From Arthrobacter terricola (GTDB taxonomy: Bacteria; Actinomycetota; Actinomycetes; Actinomycetales; Micrococcaceae): a stretch of 64,000 nucleotides of DNA. The stretch is from positions 62,001-126,000 of the forward strand of contig NZ_SMRU01000012.1 of assembly GCF_004354015.1 (NCBI RefSeq). Direction: 5' to 3'. Below the pieces are notes generated by a model. The model was not told where the DNA came from. It did not search any database and saw only the letters and a list, made by a program, of their open reading frames with translations. Shown piece by piece: positions 9,190-17,564 of this stretch. The number at the start of each line of letters is the position of its first letter. The stretch's first letter is position 1. The translations under genes were made by a program, and so were the position numbers.

Positions 9190-9974
9190 TTCGGCCCGTC
9201 CGTGCCGTTGCGGTCGGCGGAGTCGCCGGCTTGGGATCCCTGGCTCTCAAAGCGACCATGCTTGGACTGGTTGTGTGCCGCGGGGTCCCAACGCTCGGCA
9301 GGCGGTTCCTCCCCCCGCAAAGTGGAAAGCAGTTCGGTAATGGCGTCCATGATGACGTCCGTTGCCTCCATCAGGGTGGTGCGGTCCATGGGCCGGTCCC
9401 TGAACGCGCTGAGGTCCACAGGGTCTCCCACCAGGATCCTCGAAGTCTTCCGGGGGAAGACATAAAAGCGCTTCGCGTATCGCGGGAACGCCTCATGGGC
9501 ACCCCAATGGGCGATCGGCACTACCGGGGCTCCGGTCTTGATAGCCAGGCGTGCTGCGCCCGTGTGCCCCTTCATCGGCCACAAATCGGGATCGCGGGTC
9601 AGCGTTCCCTCGGGATAGATGATGATCGCTCCACCGGAATCAACCACCGCCTGGGCGGCTTGCAACGATCGGTTCGCACCCGTCGTCGAACGCTCCACTG
9701 GTATCTGGTTGGTGGCGCGCAGCAACGAACCCAGTATGGGTGCCTTGAAGAGACCGGCTTTCGCGAGGAAGTGCGGCGGGCGCTTGTTGTTGTAGAGCAT
9801 GTGCCCTACAACGACGGGGTCGATCTCGGTGCAGTGGTTGGGGGCGGCGATGAAGCCCCCGGCGGGGAGCTTTTCCGTCCCTTCCCACTCTTTCGCCATC
9901 AAGAGGTTCATCAGCGGACGCGCAACGCCTGCGAGAACAGCGAACATGGCACGGCTCTTGGCCGATTCCTTCAA
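9186..9974 (-). CDS. Lysophospholipid (1-acylglycerol-3-phosphate) acyltransferase family
   Basis: This PlsC-type acyltransferase should add a fatty acyl chain to a glycerol-3-phosphate derivative at the membrane. It has the block I motif NHCTEID (H-x4-D catalytic pair), ARLAIKTGAPVVPIA, and the block III motif YPEGTLTRD. I chose the TTG at 9974 (262 residues) because a GGGGGA Shine-Dalgarno lies just upstream, only 11 bases after the murA stop; an ATG at 9947 is a second choice. The long frame reaching 10244 overlaps murA and is not credible. It overlaps gpsA by 4 bases. A Pro/Asp-rich tail after PAERWDP is variable in the family. Confidence 0.88.
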   Translation of the reverse strand: MKESAKSRAMFAVLAGVARPLMNLLMAKEWEGTEKLPAGGFIAAPNHCTEIDPVVVGHMLYNNKRPPHFLAKAGLFKAPILGSLLRATNQIPVERSTTGANRSLQAAQAVVDSGGAIIIYPEGTLTRDPDLWPMKGHTGAARLAIKTGAPVVPIAHWGAHEAFPRYAKRFYVFPRKTSRILVGDPVDLSAFRDRPMDRTTLMEATDVIMDAITELLSTLRGEEPPAERWDPAAHNQSKHGRFESQGSQAGDSADRNGTDGPK

Positions 9975-9985
9975 GGTATCCCCCG

Positions 9986-11311
9986 TTACTTGGCGTCGTT
10001 GATGTCGAAATCGGCGCCCAAAGCGGCCAGTTTTTCGGTGAAGCGCTCGTAGCCGCGATTGATGATGTCGATCCCGGTCACCCTTGAGGTACCCGTGGCG
10101 GCGAGCGCGGCGATCAAGTGGCTGAATCCGCCGCGGAGATCGGGGATGTCGATATCGGTGCCCCTGAGCGGAGTCGGTCCCGAAATCACGGCGGAATGCA
10201 GGAAGTTGCGCTGGCCAAAGCGGCACGGCACGCTGCCCAGGCACTCGCGGTGGAGTTGGATGGTCGCGCCCATGCGGGCCAAGGCGTCGGTGAATCCGAA
10301 ACGGTTCTCGTAGACCGTTTCATGCACGATCGAAACGCCTTCGGCCTGCGTCAAGGCAACCACCAAAGGCTGCTGCCAATCGGTCATGAAGCCCGGATGC
10401 ACGTCCGTTTCGAGGACGAGCGGGCTGAGCTTGCCGCCCGGGTGGTAGAAGCGGATGCCGTCCTCGCGGATGTCCATGCCCCCGCCTACCTTGCGGTAGG
10501 TGTTGAGGAAGGTCATCATGTCCCGCTGCGACGCACCCTCGACGAAGATGTCCCCGCGCGTTACGAGTGCGGCCGAGGCCCATGAAGCCGATTCGTTGCG
10601 GTCGGGCAAGGCCCGGTGGTCATAGCCGCCGAGGTCCTTGACGCCTTCGATCCGGATGGTGCGGTCCGTCTGGACGCTGATGATGGCGCCCATTTTCTGC
10701 AGGACAGCGATGAGGTCGACGACTTCGGGTTCGGTGGCGGCACCGCTGAGTTCAGTAATTCCCTCGGCACGCGTAGCGCTCAGGAGGACTTGCTCCGTGG
10801 CTCCGACCGACGGGTATGGCAGGGAGATCTTGGCGCCGTGGAGCCCCTTGGGCGCGGAGATGTGGATCCCGCCGGGACGCTTCTCGACCACGGCACCGAA
10901 CTGGCGCAGGACATTCAGGTGGTAGTCGATGGGCCGATCACCGATCTTGCAACCGCCGAGGTCGGGGATGAACGCCTCGCCGATCGCATGGATCAGCGGG
11001 CCGCACAGGAGGATCGGAATGCGGGAGTCGCCCGCGTGTGCGTCGATTGCCGTGCTTGACGCGGTCTTGGCGCTCTTCGGATCCAGCGTGAGATCGCCGG
11101 TCACCGGATCCTTTTCGACAGTCACTCCGTGGAGCTGCAAAAGGCTGGTGACGACCTCCACGTCCTTGATTTCCGGGACGTTCCGCAGCACCGAGGGTTC
11201 GTTGCCGAGGAGGGAAGCCACCATGGCCTTGGGAACAAGGTTCTTGGCACCTCTGACGGTGACACGGCCGGTCAAAGGGACTCCGCCGCGGATTGTCAGG
11301 ACACTACTCAT
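9986..11311 (-). CDS. murA: UDP-N-acetylglucosamine 1-carboxyvinyltransferase
   Basis: MurA transfers enolpyruvate from PEP to UDP-GlcNAc, the first committed step of peptidoglycan synthesis. The 441-residue protein has RGAKNLVPKAMVASLL (substrate-binding Lys/Asn), and DLGGCKIGDRP with the active-site cysteine (Cys121) that fosfomycin alkylates in sensitive enzymes. The later RIEGV, NRFGFTDALARMGA and DLRGGFSHLIAA match the second EPSP-synthase-like half. It is the first gene of the murA-plsC-gpsA-ddl block and starts at ATG 11311. Confidence 0.96.
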   Translation of the reverse strand: MSSVLTIRGGVPLTGRVTVRGAKNLVPKAMVASLLGNEPSVLRNVPEIKDVEVVTSLLQLHGVTVEKDPVTGDLTLDPKSAKTASSTAIDAHAGDSRIPILLCGPLIHAIGEAFIPDLGGCKIGDRPIDYHLNVLRQFGAVVEKRPGGIHISAPKGLHGAKISLPYPSVGATEQVLLSATRAEGITELSGAATEPEVVDLIAVLQKMGAIISVQTDRTIRIEGVKDLGGYDHRALPDRNESASWASAALVTRGDIFVEGASQRDMMTFLNTYRKVGGGMDIREDGIRFYHPGGKLSPLVLETDVHPGFMTDWQQPLVVALTQAEGVSIVHETVYENRFGFTDALARMGATIQLHRECLGSVPCRFGQRNFLHSAVISGPTPLRGTDIDIPDLRGGFSHLIAALAATGTSRVTGIDIINRGYERFTEKLAALGADFDINDAK

Positions 11312-11325
11312 CTATACCGGTTTCC

Positions 11326-11634
11326 TCACACGTTGATGCCCCCACACTTACGAAGGCTCAAGCTAAGCATAAAAGCTGGCGTTACCGATTCGAAATGCAT
11401 CGCGCCAAGCCGGGTTGCGGTGCGGCGCGGTGCCCGTACACGTCCACGAACACCCCGCGCACCCACCCAGCGGTTCGGGTGCGCCGGTCCTTTGCGGGTC
11501 GGCAGGTCATCAGCGGGTACCTGGTTCGGAGCAGCGTTGTCGTCCCGGCCGCCGGTGTCCGTGTATCCGGGGTTTTCCACATACGACGACGGCGGGCTGG
11601 CCACCGCGGGTTTCACACCAGAAGCTTGAGCCAT
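11326..11634 (-). CDS. Possible small protein upstream of murA (doubtful)
   Basis: This frame of 102 codons runs from an ATG at 11634 to a stop 15 bases before murA. A GAAAGG sequence precedes the start at reasonable spacing, and the first 45 codons (MAQASGVKPAVASPPSS and on) use GC-rich third positions like real genes. The second half is Arg-rich and looks like read-through of non-coding DNA. I recognise no family. It overlaps the start of the divergent AbiEi-like gene by two bases. Otherwise this roughly 320-base interval shows only the presumed promoters of the two flanking genes. Confidence 0.25.
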   Translation of the reverse strand: MAQASGVKPAVASPPSSYVENPGYTDTGGRDDNAAPNQVPADDLPTRKGPAHPNRWVGARGVRGRVRAPRRTATRLGAMHFESVTPAFMLSLSLRKCGGINV

Positions 11635-12574
11635 GGCACCTTTCAGCCCTGATCCCTGGGTCACCCCGCATTCCGACCCCGATGATGACCACGGAGCGCG
11701 AACCGTCGCCCGGGCGGCCCGGCGCGGAGACCTCGTACGGATCCGACGAGGGCTGTACCTACCTCGCAGCCGATGGCTGGAACTTGAACCGTGGGAACAA
11801 TTCCGGGTCAAGATCCAGGCTGTCAACGACGCCGCCAACAGACCTCCCGTCTTCTGCGGCCAATCAGCGGCGGCATTGTGGGATCTCCCGCTCGTCGACG
11901 TCCCGGAAGAAGTGGAAACCCTGGTCTTACCTGGCCGTGGCGGAGGCAGGCCCAAGAACGGGATCCGGCGCCGGATAGCCGGGATTCAAGATACGGAAAT
12001 AGCCCGTATGGACGGCTTGTTGGTGACTTCCATGGACCGGACCATCAGGGATCTCGCCATTCGACTGCCCTTGACCGGATCGTTGCCCGCTGTGGACCGT
12101 GCAGCGTGGCTTTGGCAGAAGACAGGACGGGCGCCGGAGGAATTCGGCGACGCGATCCGGTCCACGCTTGGCACGCTGAGCAACGCAAAGCAGCAGCGAA
12201 CTTACCGGGTCCTCGCGGCGGCGGATCCCGCCTCCGGCTCACCCGGCGAATCCCTCAGCCGTGCTGTCATGATCCAAGCGGGTCTTCCACATCCCCGGCT
12301 TCAGGCAGAGCACCACGACTCGAACGGCCGCATCGGCTACTCGGATTTCCATTGGCCGGATCACGGTGTGGTCGGCGAATTCGATGGTTGGGCAAAATAC
12401 AGCCGGGGCGAATACCTGGCCGGACGAACACCCGAAGACGTGCTGGAAGCGGAAAAGATACGCGAGGATCGGCTACGCGCAATAGGACTGACAGTGGTCC
12501 GATGGATGTGGCCCGCTGCAAAGGACCCAGCCGAGTTGCTCCGCAAACTCCGGAACGCCGGAATCAGGCCATGA
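11633..12574 (+). CDS. AbiEi-type antitoxin-like protein with endonuclease-like C-terminus
   Basis: This 313-residue protein has an N-terminal winged-helix segment resembling the AbiEi antitoxin regulator domain (TVARAARRGDLVRIRRGLYLPRSRW), a middle part with FCGQSAAALWDLP and GLLVTSMDRTIRDLAIRL, and a C-terminal half (YSDFHWPDHGVVGEFDGWAKY ... EDVLEAEKIREDRLRAIGLTVVRW) that recalls Vsr/DUF559 PD-(D/E)XK-like folds. Many actinobacteria carry such genes singly, without an AbiEii toxin partner, and none is seen here. The role is unknown; a DNA-binding or repair-like activity is only a guess. It lies alone between murA and leuD. The start at ATG 11633 has a weak upstream signal. Confidence 0.65.
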   Translation: MAPFSPDPWVTPHSDPDDDHGARTVARAARRGDLVRIRRGLYLPRSRWLELEPWEQFRVKIQAVNDAANRPPVFCGQSAAALWDLPLVDVPEEVETLVLPGRGGGRPKNGIRRRIAGIQDTEIARMDGLLVTSMDRTIRDLAIRLPLTGSLPAVDRAAWLWQKTGRAPEEFGDAIRSTLGTLSNAKQQRTYRVLAAADPASGSPGESLSRAVMIQAGLPHPRLQAEHHDSNGRIGYSDFHWPDHGVVGEFDGWAKYSRGEYLAGRTPEDVLEAEKIREDRLRAIGLTVVRWMWPAAKDPAELLRKLRNAGIRP

Positions 12575-12684
12575 GAATCCGGCAAACGCACATCGCACAA
12601 GGCGCCTGTTGCGCCAGCTCGCGCTGCTCTCGGCTCCGCACCTCAAAGTTCTGCTCACCACAGTTCGGCACTCCAAATGCCCAA

Positions 12685-12726
12685 AAAGGACAGGCGCACC
12701 CGATGCTTCGGGTGCGCCTGTCCTTT
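12685..12726 (-). terminator. Terminator after leuCD
   Basis: Two perfect 19-base arms (12685-12703 and 12708-12726) around a 4-base loop form a very stable hairpin. Read on the minus strand it ends in a run of five T, so it should stop leuCD transcripts about 45 bases after leuD. On the plus strand it may also insulate the AbiEi-like gene. Confidence 0.9.
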
Positions 12727-12771
12727 CAAGAGGCGGGAGCGTTCATACTGCGACAAACTGCCGGCAGGATC

Positions 12772-13374
12772 CTACTGCGTGCGCGCGGGCAGGGTCTTCG
12801 GCTTGAAGGACGGCCTCGTGGCCTCGTACGCCGTGATGTCTTCCTCGTGCTGGAGGGTCAGTCCGATGTCGTCAAGACCTTCGAGGAGGCGCCAACGCGT
12901 GTAGTCATCGATGTCAAACGGGGCCACGACATTGCCGCATTCCACTGTCTTGGACACGAGGTCCACTTTGACTTCGGTGCCGGGAGCGTTTTCGAGCACC
13001 TTCCAGATGAGTTCAATATCGTCCTGGGCCACCTGGGCCGCGAGGAGTCCCTGCTTTCCCGAGTTGCCGCGGAAGATGTCCGCGAACCTGGAGGACAGCA
13101 CGGCTTTGAAACCGTAGTCCTTCAGCGCCCAGACTGCGTGTTCGCGGGAAGATCCTGTGCCGAAGTCGGGGCCGGCCACGAGCACGGAACCTGCGCTGAA
13201 GGGCTCCTGGTTCAGGATGAAGGACTCGTCCTTCCGCCAACCGGCGAACAAGGCGTCTTCGAAACCGGTGCGGGTGATCCGCTTCAGGTACACGGCAGGG
13301 ATGATCTGGTCAGTGTCGACGTTGCTTTGGCGCAGCGGGACGCCGATACCGGTGTGGGTGGTGAATTTTTCCAT
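12772..13374 (-). CDS. leuD: 3-isopropylmalate dehydratase small subunit
   Basis: LeuD forms with LeuC the isomerase that converts 2-isopropylmalate to 3-isopropylmalate in leucine synthesis. The 200-residue protein starts [27 protein letters not shown], and has [17 protein letters not shown], the swivelling-domain signature of small aconitase-type subunits, and [15 protein letters not shown]. It follows leuC after 9 bases, and the two should be translated as a stoichiometric pair. A strong terminator follows. Confidence 0.97.
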   Translation of the reverse strand: MEKFTTHTGIGVPLRQSNVDTDQIIPAVYLKRITRTGFEDALFAGWRKDESFILNQEPFSAGSVLVAGPDFGTGSSREHAVWALKDYGFKAVLSSRFADIFRGNSGKQGLLAAQVAQDDIELIWKVLENAPGTEVKVDLVSKTVECGNVVAPFDIDDYTRWRLLEGLDDIGLTLQHEEDITAYEATRPSFKPKTLPARTQ

Positions 13375-13383
13375 GGGATCCTC

Positions 13384-14838
13384 CTAGGCGGCGTCGGTGG
13401 TGGTGGATGCCGGGACGGCGACGGGTTCGAGGTCCGACGGCGAACTGAGCGTTCCCCGGATGGCCGTCGCAGCGGCAACAACCGGCGATACCAGGTGGGT
13501 CCGTCCGCCCTTGCCCTGGCGTCCTTCGAAGTTGCGGTTCGACGTGGAGGCGCACCGCTCCCCCGGTTCGAGTTGGTCGGGGTTCATACCGAGGCACATC
13601 GAGCAACCGGCGAATCGCCATTCGGCACCGAATTCCTTGAAGACCTTGTCCAGGCCCTCGGCTTCGGCTTCCAATCGGACCCGGGCAGATCCGGGGACGA
13701 CGAGCATGCGCACCTTGGGGTCCTTTTCCCGGCCGCGGATGATGTCGGCCGCCGCGCGGAGGTCCTCGATGCGGGAGTTGGTGCACGAACCGAGGAAGAC
13801 GGTGTCCACCCGGATATCCTTCATGGGCGTACCGGCTTCAAGTCCCATGTACTGCAGGGCGCGCTCGGCTGCGAGCTTGGCGTTTTCGTCGCCAAAGTCT
13901 TCCGGAGAAGGGACCTCGGCAGACAGGGAGACACCTTGTCCCGGGTTGGTCCCCCACGTCACGAAGGGCTCCAGCGTCTCGGCGTCGAGGTCCACCTCAA
14001 CATCGAAGCGTGCATCGTCGTCTGTGCGGAGCGTGTTCCAGTACTCCACAGCGGCGTTCCAATCGGCGTCCTGTGGAGCGTGGGGACGGCCCTGCATGTA
14101 GTCATACGTCGTCTGGTCCGGAGCGACCATGCCCGCGCGGGCACCGGCTTCAATGGACATGTTGCAAATGGTCATGCGGGCGTCCATCGACAGAGCCCGG
14201 ATGGCGGAGCCACGGTACTCCAGAACGTAGCCCTGGCCACCGCCCGTGCCGATCTTGGCGATGACGGCCAGGATGATGTCCTTCGCTGTCACGCCGGGCC
14301 GCAGCGTGCCCTCGACGTTGATTGCCATCGTCTTGAACGGCTTGAGCGACAACGTCTGGGTGGCCATGACATGTTCAACCTCGGACGTTCCGATGCCCAT
14401 CGCGAGTGCACCGAACGCGCCGTGGGTGGACGTGTGGGAGTCGCCGCAGACAACGGTCATCCCAGGCTGGGTGAGGCCCAACTGGGGGCCGACGACGTGC
14501 ACGATGCCCTGTTCGGCATCGCCCAAGGAGTGCAGGCGGACGCCGAACTCCTTGCAGTTGTTGCGCAGGGTCTCGATCTGCGTCCGGCTCGTGAGGTCGG
14601 CAATCGGCTTGTCGATGTCCAGGGTCGGAGTGTTGTGGTCCTCAGTGGCGATGGTGAGGTCCGGCCGACGCAGGGGGCGGCCGGCGAGCCGCAGGCCCTC
14701 GAAGGCCTGGGGCGAGGTGACTTCGTGCACGAGGTGCAGGTCGATGAACAAAAGATCAGGCTGGGCGTTGGCTCCTTCACCATCACCCTTGCGCACAACG
14801 TGCGCGTCCCAGACTTTTTCGGCCAGTGTCTTTCCCAC
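13384..14838 (-). CDS. leuC: 3-isopropylmalate dehydratase large subunit
   Basis: LeuC carries the [4Fe-4S] cluster that activates water removal and addition in the leucine pathway. In this 484-residue protein the three cluster ligands can be seen in [12 protein letters not shown] and [13 protein letters not shown]. Other aconitase-family motifs are [32 protein letters not shown] and [13 protein letters not shown]. The start is GTG at 14838, preceded by GGGAGC. The gene is divergent from an IclR-type regulator, with a palindromic operator candidate in the roughly 110-base gap. Confidence 0.97.
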   Translation of the reverse strand: MGKTLAEKVWDAHVVRKGDGEGANAQPDLLFIDLHLVHEVTSPQAFEGLRLAGRPLRRPDLTIATEDHNTPTLDIDKPIADLTSRTQIETLRNNCKEFGVRLHSLGDAEQGIVHVVGPQLGLTQPGMTVVCGDSHTSTHGAFGALAMGIGTSEVEHVMATQTLSLKPFKTMAINVEGTLRPGVTAKDIILAVIAKIGTGGGQGYVLEYRGSAIRALSMDARMTICNMSIEAGARAGMVAPDQTTYDYMQGRPHAPQDADWNAAVEYWNTLRTDDDARFDVEVDLDAETLEPFVTWGTNPGQGVSLSAEVPSPEDFGDENAKLAAERALQYMGLEAGTPMKDIRVDTVFLGSCTNSRIEDLRAAADIIRGREKDPKVRMLVVPGSARVRLEAEAEGLDKVFKEFGAEWRFAGCSMCLGMNPDQLEPGERCASTSNRNFEGRQGKGGRTHLVSPVVAAATAIRGTLSSPSDLEPVAVPASTTTDAA

Positions 14839-14920
14839 GGCCTGCTCCCTTCAGTGCGGTTGGCTTGACTACTTCAACTGAACATCAGCGCGTCGAACGG
14901 CGCCAGCGCAACAACTTGCA

Positions 14921-14935
14921 TCTCAGATATTGAGA
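14921..14935. promoter_or_regulatory. Candidate NdgR/LtbR operator between leuC and its regulator
   Basis: A 15-base inverted repeat, TCTCA-GATAT-TGAGA, lies 16 bases before the regulator's start and 83 bases before the leuC start, where the two divergent promoters should be. IclR proteins bind short palindromes like this, and the NdgR (Streptomyces) and LtbR (Corynebacterium) regulators control leuCD from a divergent position. The assignment rests on position and symmetry. Confidence 0.6.
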
Positions 14936-14950
14936 CGGCAATATCATTAC

Positions 14951-15670
14951 ATGGACAATTCTAGTGGAGTCGGCGTCATCGATAAAGCGGCCCAAGTGCT
15001 CGACGCACTTGAGGCGGGACCCACCACGCTCGCGCAGCTCGTGGCCGCTACGGGGCTGGCACGCCCGACCGTGCACCGCCTGGCCCTGGCCCTCGTCCAC
15101 CACCGCCTTGTCAGCCGGGATATCCAAGGCCGTTTTGTCCTTGGCAGCCGCCTTGTCGAGCTGGCTTCCGCGGCGGGAGAGGACCGGCTGATTGCCTCGG
15201 CCGGCCCCGTCCTCGTCCAACTTCGCGATGCGACCGGCGAAAGCGCGCAGATCTTCCGCCGCCAGGGCGACTGGCGAGTGTGTGTTGCTTCCGCCGAACG
15301 CCCCATCGGATTGCGGGACACCATCCCTGTGGGCACCCAACTGTCCATGAAGGCAGGCTCCGCCGCCCAGATCCTGCTCGCCTGGGAGGACCACGACCGA
15401 CTCCTGGACGGACTCCAGAATGCGCGTTTCACGCCGACGGTCCTCGCGGGAGTTCGACGCCGGGGCTGGGCGCAGAGCCTCGGCGAACGGGAACCGGGGG
15501 TCGCCTCCGTCTCCGCACCGGTGCGCGGACCTTCCGGCCGCGTCATCGCCGCCGTGTCCATTTCGGGTCCGATCGAACGCCTTACCCGCCAACCCGGGCG
15601 GCTGCACGCGGAAGTAGTGTGCAACGCTGCCCGCGTCCTGACCGAAGCCCTGCGGAAGAACAACGACTGA
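14951..15670 (+). CDS. IclR-family regulator of leucine genes (NdgR/LtbR type)
   Basis: This 239-residue transcription factor has an N-terminal winged helix-turn-helix (VIDKAAQVLDALEAGPTTL ... GLARPTVHRLALALVHH) and a C-terminal IclR effector domain (GESAQIFRRQGDWRVCVA, MKAGSAAQILLAW). Its divergent placement beside leuCD is the same as that of ndgR in Streptomyces and ltbR in corynebacteria, which control leuCD and other amino-acid genes, so I infer the same job here. I chose the ATG at 14951 because the HTH begins directly after it; it may be a leaderless or short-leader message since the operator is close. The effector is unknown. Confidence 0.88.
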   Translation: MDNSSGVGVIDKAAQVLDALEAGPTTLAQLVAATGLARPTVHRLALALVHHRLVSRDIQGRFVLGSRLVELASAAGEDRLIASAGPVLVQLRDATGESAQIFRRQGDWRVCVASAERPIGLRDTIPVGTQLSMKAGSAAQILLAWEDHDRLLDGLQNARFTPTVLAGVRRRGWAQSLGEREPGVASVSAPVRGPSGRVIAAVSISGPIERLTRQPGRLHAEVVCNAARVLTEALRKNND

Positions 15671-15706
15671 GGCCGTGCAGCCGACCATTGCCAGTAGGGT
15701 TGGCGC

Positions 15707-16258
15707 ATGAACAGCTTTGCGGTATTCCTCCGCGGCATCAACGTGGGCGGAATCAACATCAAGATGGGCGACCTCAAGGCTGCCCTCGCATCCTGCCCTT
15801 TCACGGGCGTCAAAACCCTCTTGGCCAGCGGCAACGTCGTGCTTCAAAGCGAACTGGATGCCGCCCGGGTCAAAGAGGTCTTTGAAAAGTGCCTGAGGGA
15901 CACCTTCGGCTATGACGCCTGGGTCGTTGTCCTCCCTGCCGGCAGGCTCGCTGAGCTGGTAGACGCTTGCCCTTATCCTGCCGACGACAAAACGACGCAC
16001 AGCTACGTCACGCTGGCTTCGGATACTGCCATGCTCGATGAACTGTTCGACGCAGGAGCCGCGCTGGGAGAGCCGGGCAATGGCGGCGTCGAGCAGGTTC
16101 GGCTGGGTCCCGAAGCTACGGCGTGGCTGGCTCCCGCCGGAGGAACGCTGGACAGCCCCTTCGGCAAGCTCTCCTCGAAAGCCCGCTACAAGGTGAGCAC
16201 TACTACCAGGAACCTGCGCACCCTCATCAAGGTCAGGGACGCGGCAGCGGCGCCGTAA
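15707..16258 (+). CDS. DUF1697 domain protein
   Basis: This 183-residue cytoplasmic protein matches DUF1697 over its whole length: FAVFLRGINVGGINIKMGDLK at the start, TLLASGNVVLQSE in the first third, and SSKARYKVSTTTRNLRTL near the end. The family has an alpha+beta fold seen in structures but no assigned biochemical function. It follows the IclR gene after 36 bases on the same strand, so it may be co-transcribed with it, though no functional link to leucine synthesis is apparent. Confidence 0.85.
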   Translation: MNSFAVFLRGINVGGINIKMGDLKAALASCPFTGVKTLLASGNVVLQSELDAARVKEVFEKCLRDTFGYDAWVVVLPAGRLAELVDACPYPADDKTTHSYVTLASDTAMLDELFDAGAALGEPGNGGVEQVRLGPEATAWLAPAGGTLDSPFGKLSSKARYKVSTTTRNLRTLIKVRDAAAAP

Positions 16259-16307
16259 GCCGGCGAAAACGTCAAAAGAGTAAATACCCCGTTACCAAGG
16301 CCGTTTC

Positions 16308-16350
16308 GGGCAAAAAGAAACCCCCGGAGACCCTTTGGGTTTCCGGGGGA
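16308..16350 (-). terminator. Terminator after tRNA-Glu
   Basis: The stem CCCCCGGA/TCCGGGGG (16321-16328 and 16342-16349) continues inward with ACCC/GGGT. On the minus strand it is followed by a T-rich stretch (TTTCTTTTTG). It lies directly after the 3' end of tRNA-Glu and may also end the convergent DUF1697 message. Confidence 0.85.
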
Positions 16351-16355
16351 ATTTG

Positions 16356-16428
16356 TGACCCCAGCGGGATTCGAACCCGCGTTACCGCCGTGAGAGGGCG
16401 GCGTACTAGGCCGCTATACGATGGGGCC
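16356..16428 (-). tRNA. tRNA-Glu (CTC)
   Basis: The 73-base gene folds as a complete cloverleaf: acceptor GGCCCCA paired with TGGGGTC and discriminator A, D-arm, anticodon stem with loop carrying CTC, and T-arm GCGGGTTCGAATCCCGC. CCA is not encoded. It is the second of two tRNA genes that share a promoter and lies 138 bases after tRNA-Gln. gltX, whose enzyme charges tRNA-Glu, is about 1.1 kb upstream on the same strand. Confidence 0.95.
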
Positions 16429-16566
16429 TTGCACTTTATTTCTTTACTCGAACACCGTTTCCGCTATTCAAGCTGAATGAGTATTTCACACATTCTTTTT
16501 TGTTTCAAATCGGCGAACCTCTTCGAAACTCCTGGATTATCGGGCATATACCCGAGTTATTCAGAG

Positions 16567-16638
16567 CTGGGATACCAGGACTCGAACCTAGAATGACGGT
16601 ACCAGAAACCGTAGTGTTGCCAATTACACCATATCCCA
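16567..16638 (-). tRNA. tRNA-Gln (CTG)
   Basis: The 72-base gene has acceptor TGGGATA paired with TATCCCA and discriminator G, anticodon stem ACGGT/ACCGT with CTG in the loop, and T-arm CTAGGTTCGAGTCCTGG. The weak U1-A72 pair is typical of tRNA-Gln. CCA is not encoded. It precedes tRNA-Glu on the same strand. Confidence 0.95.
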
Positions 16639-16703
16639 TTGGCGCTTTTAGGCCGGATATTCAGGCCTAAACCTTCCCTCCGTGCCCCTCAGCACGAGTA
16701 ATT

Positions 16704-16732
16704 ACTCTACCCGAGACTTTCGATGCGCACAA
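16704..16732 (-). promoter_or_regulatory. Promoter for tRNA-Gln/tRNA-Glu
   Basis: On the minus strand, TTGTGC (-35, 16727-16732) and TAGAGT (-10, 16704-16709) are exactly 17 bases apart, about 65 bases before tRNA-Gln. The same TAGAGT -10 with 17-base spacing occurs before tRNA-Lys at 40516-40544, which supports both calls. Confidence 0.65.
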
Positions 16733-16800
16733 ATCGTGAATGGTCTTCCTCGGGCAAAAGCCCTGTTGGCTGCATCACACCGGACAGCTCCGCTCCAGCC

Positions 16801-16832
16801 GAACCCGGCCAGCACCTGATGCGGCCGGGTTC
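16801..16832 (-). terminator. Hairpin after gltX-HAD
   Basis: Ten-base perfect arms GAACCCGGCC and GGCCGGGTTC surround a 12-base loop, 7 bases after the HAD gene's stop. There is no clear T run. It probably ends the gltX-HAD message before the tRNA promoter. Confidence 0.6.
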
Positions 16833-16838
16833 AACTGT

Positions 16839-17552
16839 TCAGGCAAGCAACCGGGACAAGGAGTCGATTTCGGTGCCCTTGAAATCGGCGACGACTTCCC
16901 CGGTCCGGTTCAGCCAAACACCGAGCAATCCTGCCGCTGTGGCGCCGTCGGCGTCGAGCAGACGGTTGTCCCCCACAAAAAGGGTCTCAGCCGGATCGGT
17001 GCCGAGGCGGCGGACGCCTTCGAGGTAGATGGCAGGGTCCGGCTTAGGCACCCCGACGGTGTCAGTCCCGACTAGAACCGAGACGCGTTCGAGTCCGGCG
17101 CTGTCGAGCTTGACCCGCTGGTAATCGTGAACGTTGTTGCTGACGGCGCCGTATGGAATCCCAGCCGCGTCAAGCGCATCGAGGATCGGCGCGACATCAC
17201 TGAAAGGCCTCACCAGGCTGGGCTGCAGGAGGGCGTAGTCGCTGAGCCACACGTGGGATTCCTCGCCGCTGAGTTCGACGCCGAAATGACCCAATGCCGC
17301 CCGGCCCCGCAGGAGCCTCTGCTCGTTGAAAGTCAATTCACCGGCGAGGTAGCGATCGTAGAAATGCGTGGTCTCGTGCGTGAAGATACGGCCGAACTTC
17401 TCCCACCCGGCCTGGTCAAGGCCGGGCAGAAGATGTTCGCTGACGTTACGCAATGCGGTGGTCATGGCAAACTCAAGGTCCACCAGGGTGTCGTCGATGT
17501 CGAACAAGACGCCCTTGACCGTGCCAAACGAAGCGTGGAATGTGCTGCTCAC
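16839..17552 (-). CDS. HAD-family hydrolase (phosphoglycolate phosphatase-like)
   Basis: This 237-residue haloacid dehalogenase-like phosphatase has motif I GVLFDIDDTLVD (nucleophile Asp and general acid Asp), motif II in YGAVSNN, the conserved Lys in GVPKPDPAIY, and motif IV in FVGDNRLLDADGA. A helical cap lies between motif I and II (about 30-105). Such enzymes remove phosphate from small metabolites; the substrate is not predictable. It follows gltX after 12 bases and should be co-transcribed. Confidence 0.88.
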   Translation of the reverse strand: MSSTFHASFGTVKGVLFDIDDTLVDLEFAMTTALRNVSEHLLPGLDQAGWEKFGRIFTHETTHFYDRYLAGELTFNEQRLLRGRAALGHFGVELSGEESHVWLSDYALLQPSLVRPFSDVAPILDALDAAGIPYGAVSNNVHDYQRVKLDSAGLERVSVLVGTDTVGVPKPDPAIYLEGVRRLGTDPAETLFVGDNRLLDADGATAAGLLGVWLNRTGEVVADFKGTEIDSLSRLLA

Positions 17553-17564
17553 GGATTGCCTGGT

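Noticed and set aside
11791..14868. A 1025-codon open frame on the plus strand across the AbiEi-like gene, leuD and leuC
   Set aside because: It runs antisense to leuC/leuD, whose products are clear; the frame is open only because of high GC.
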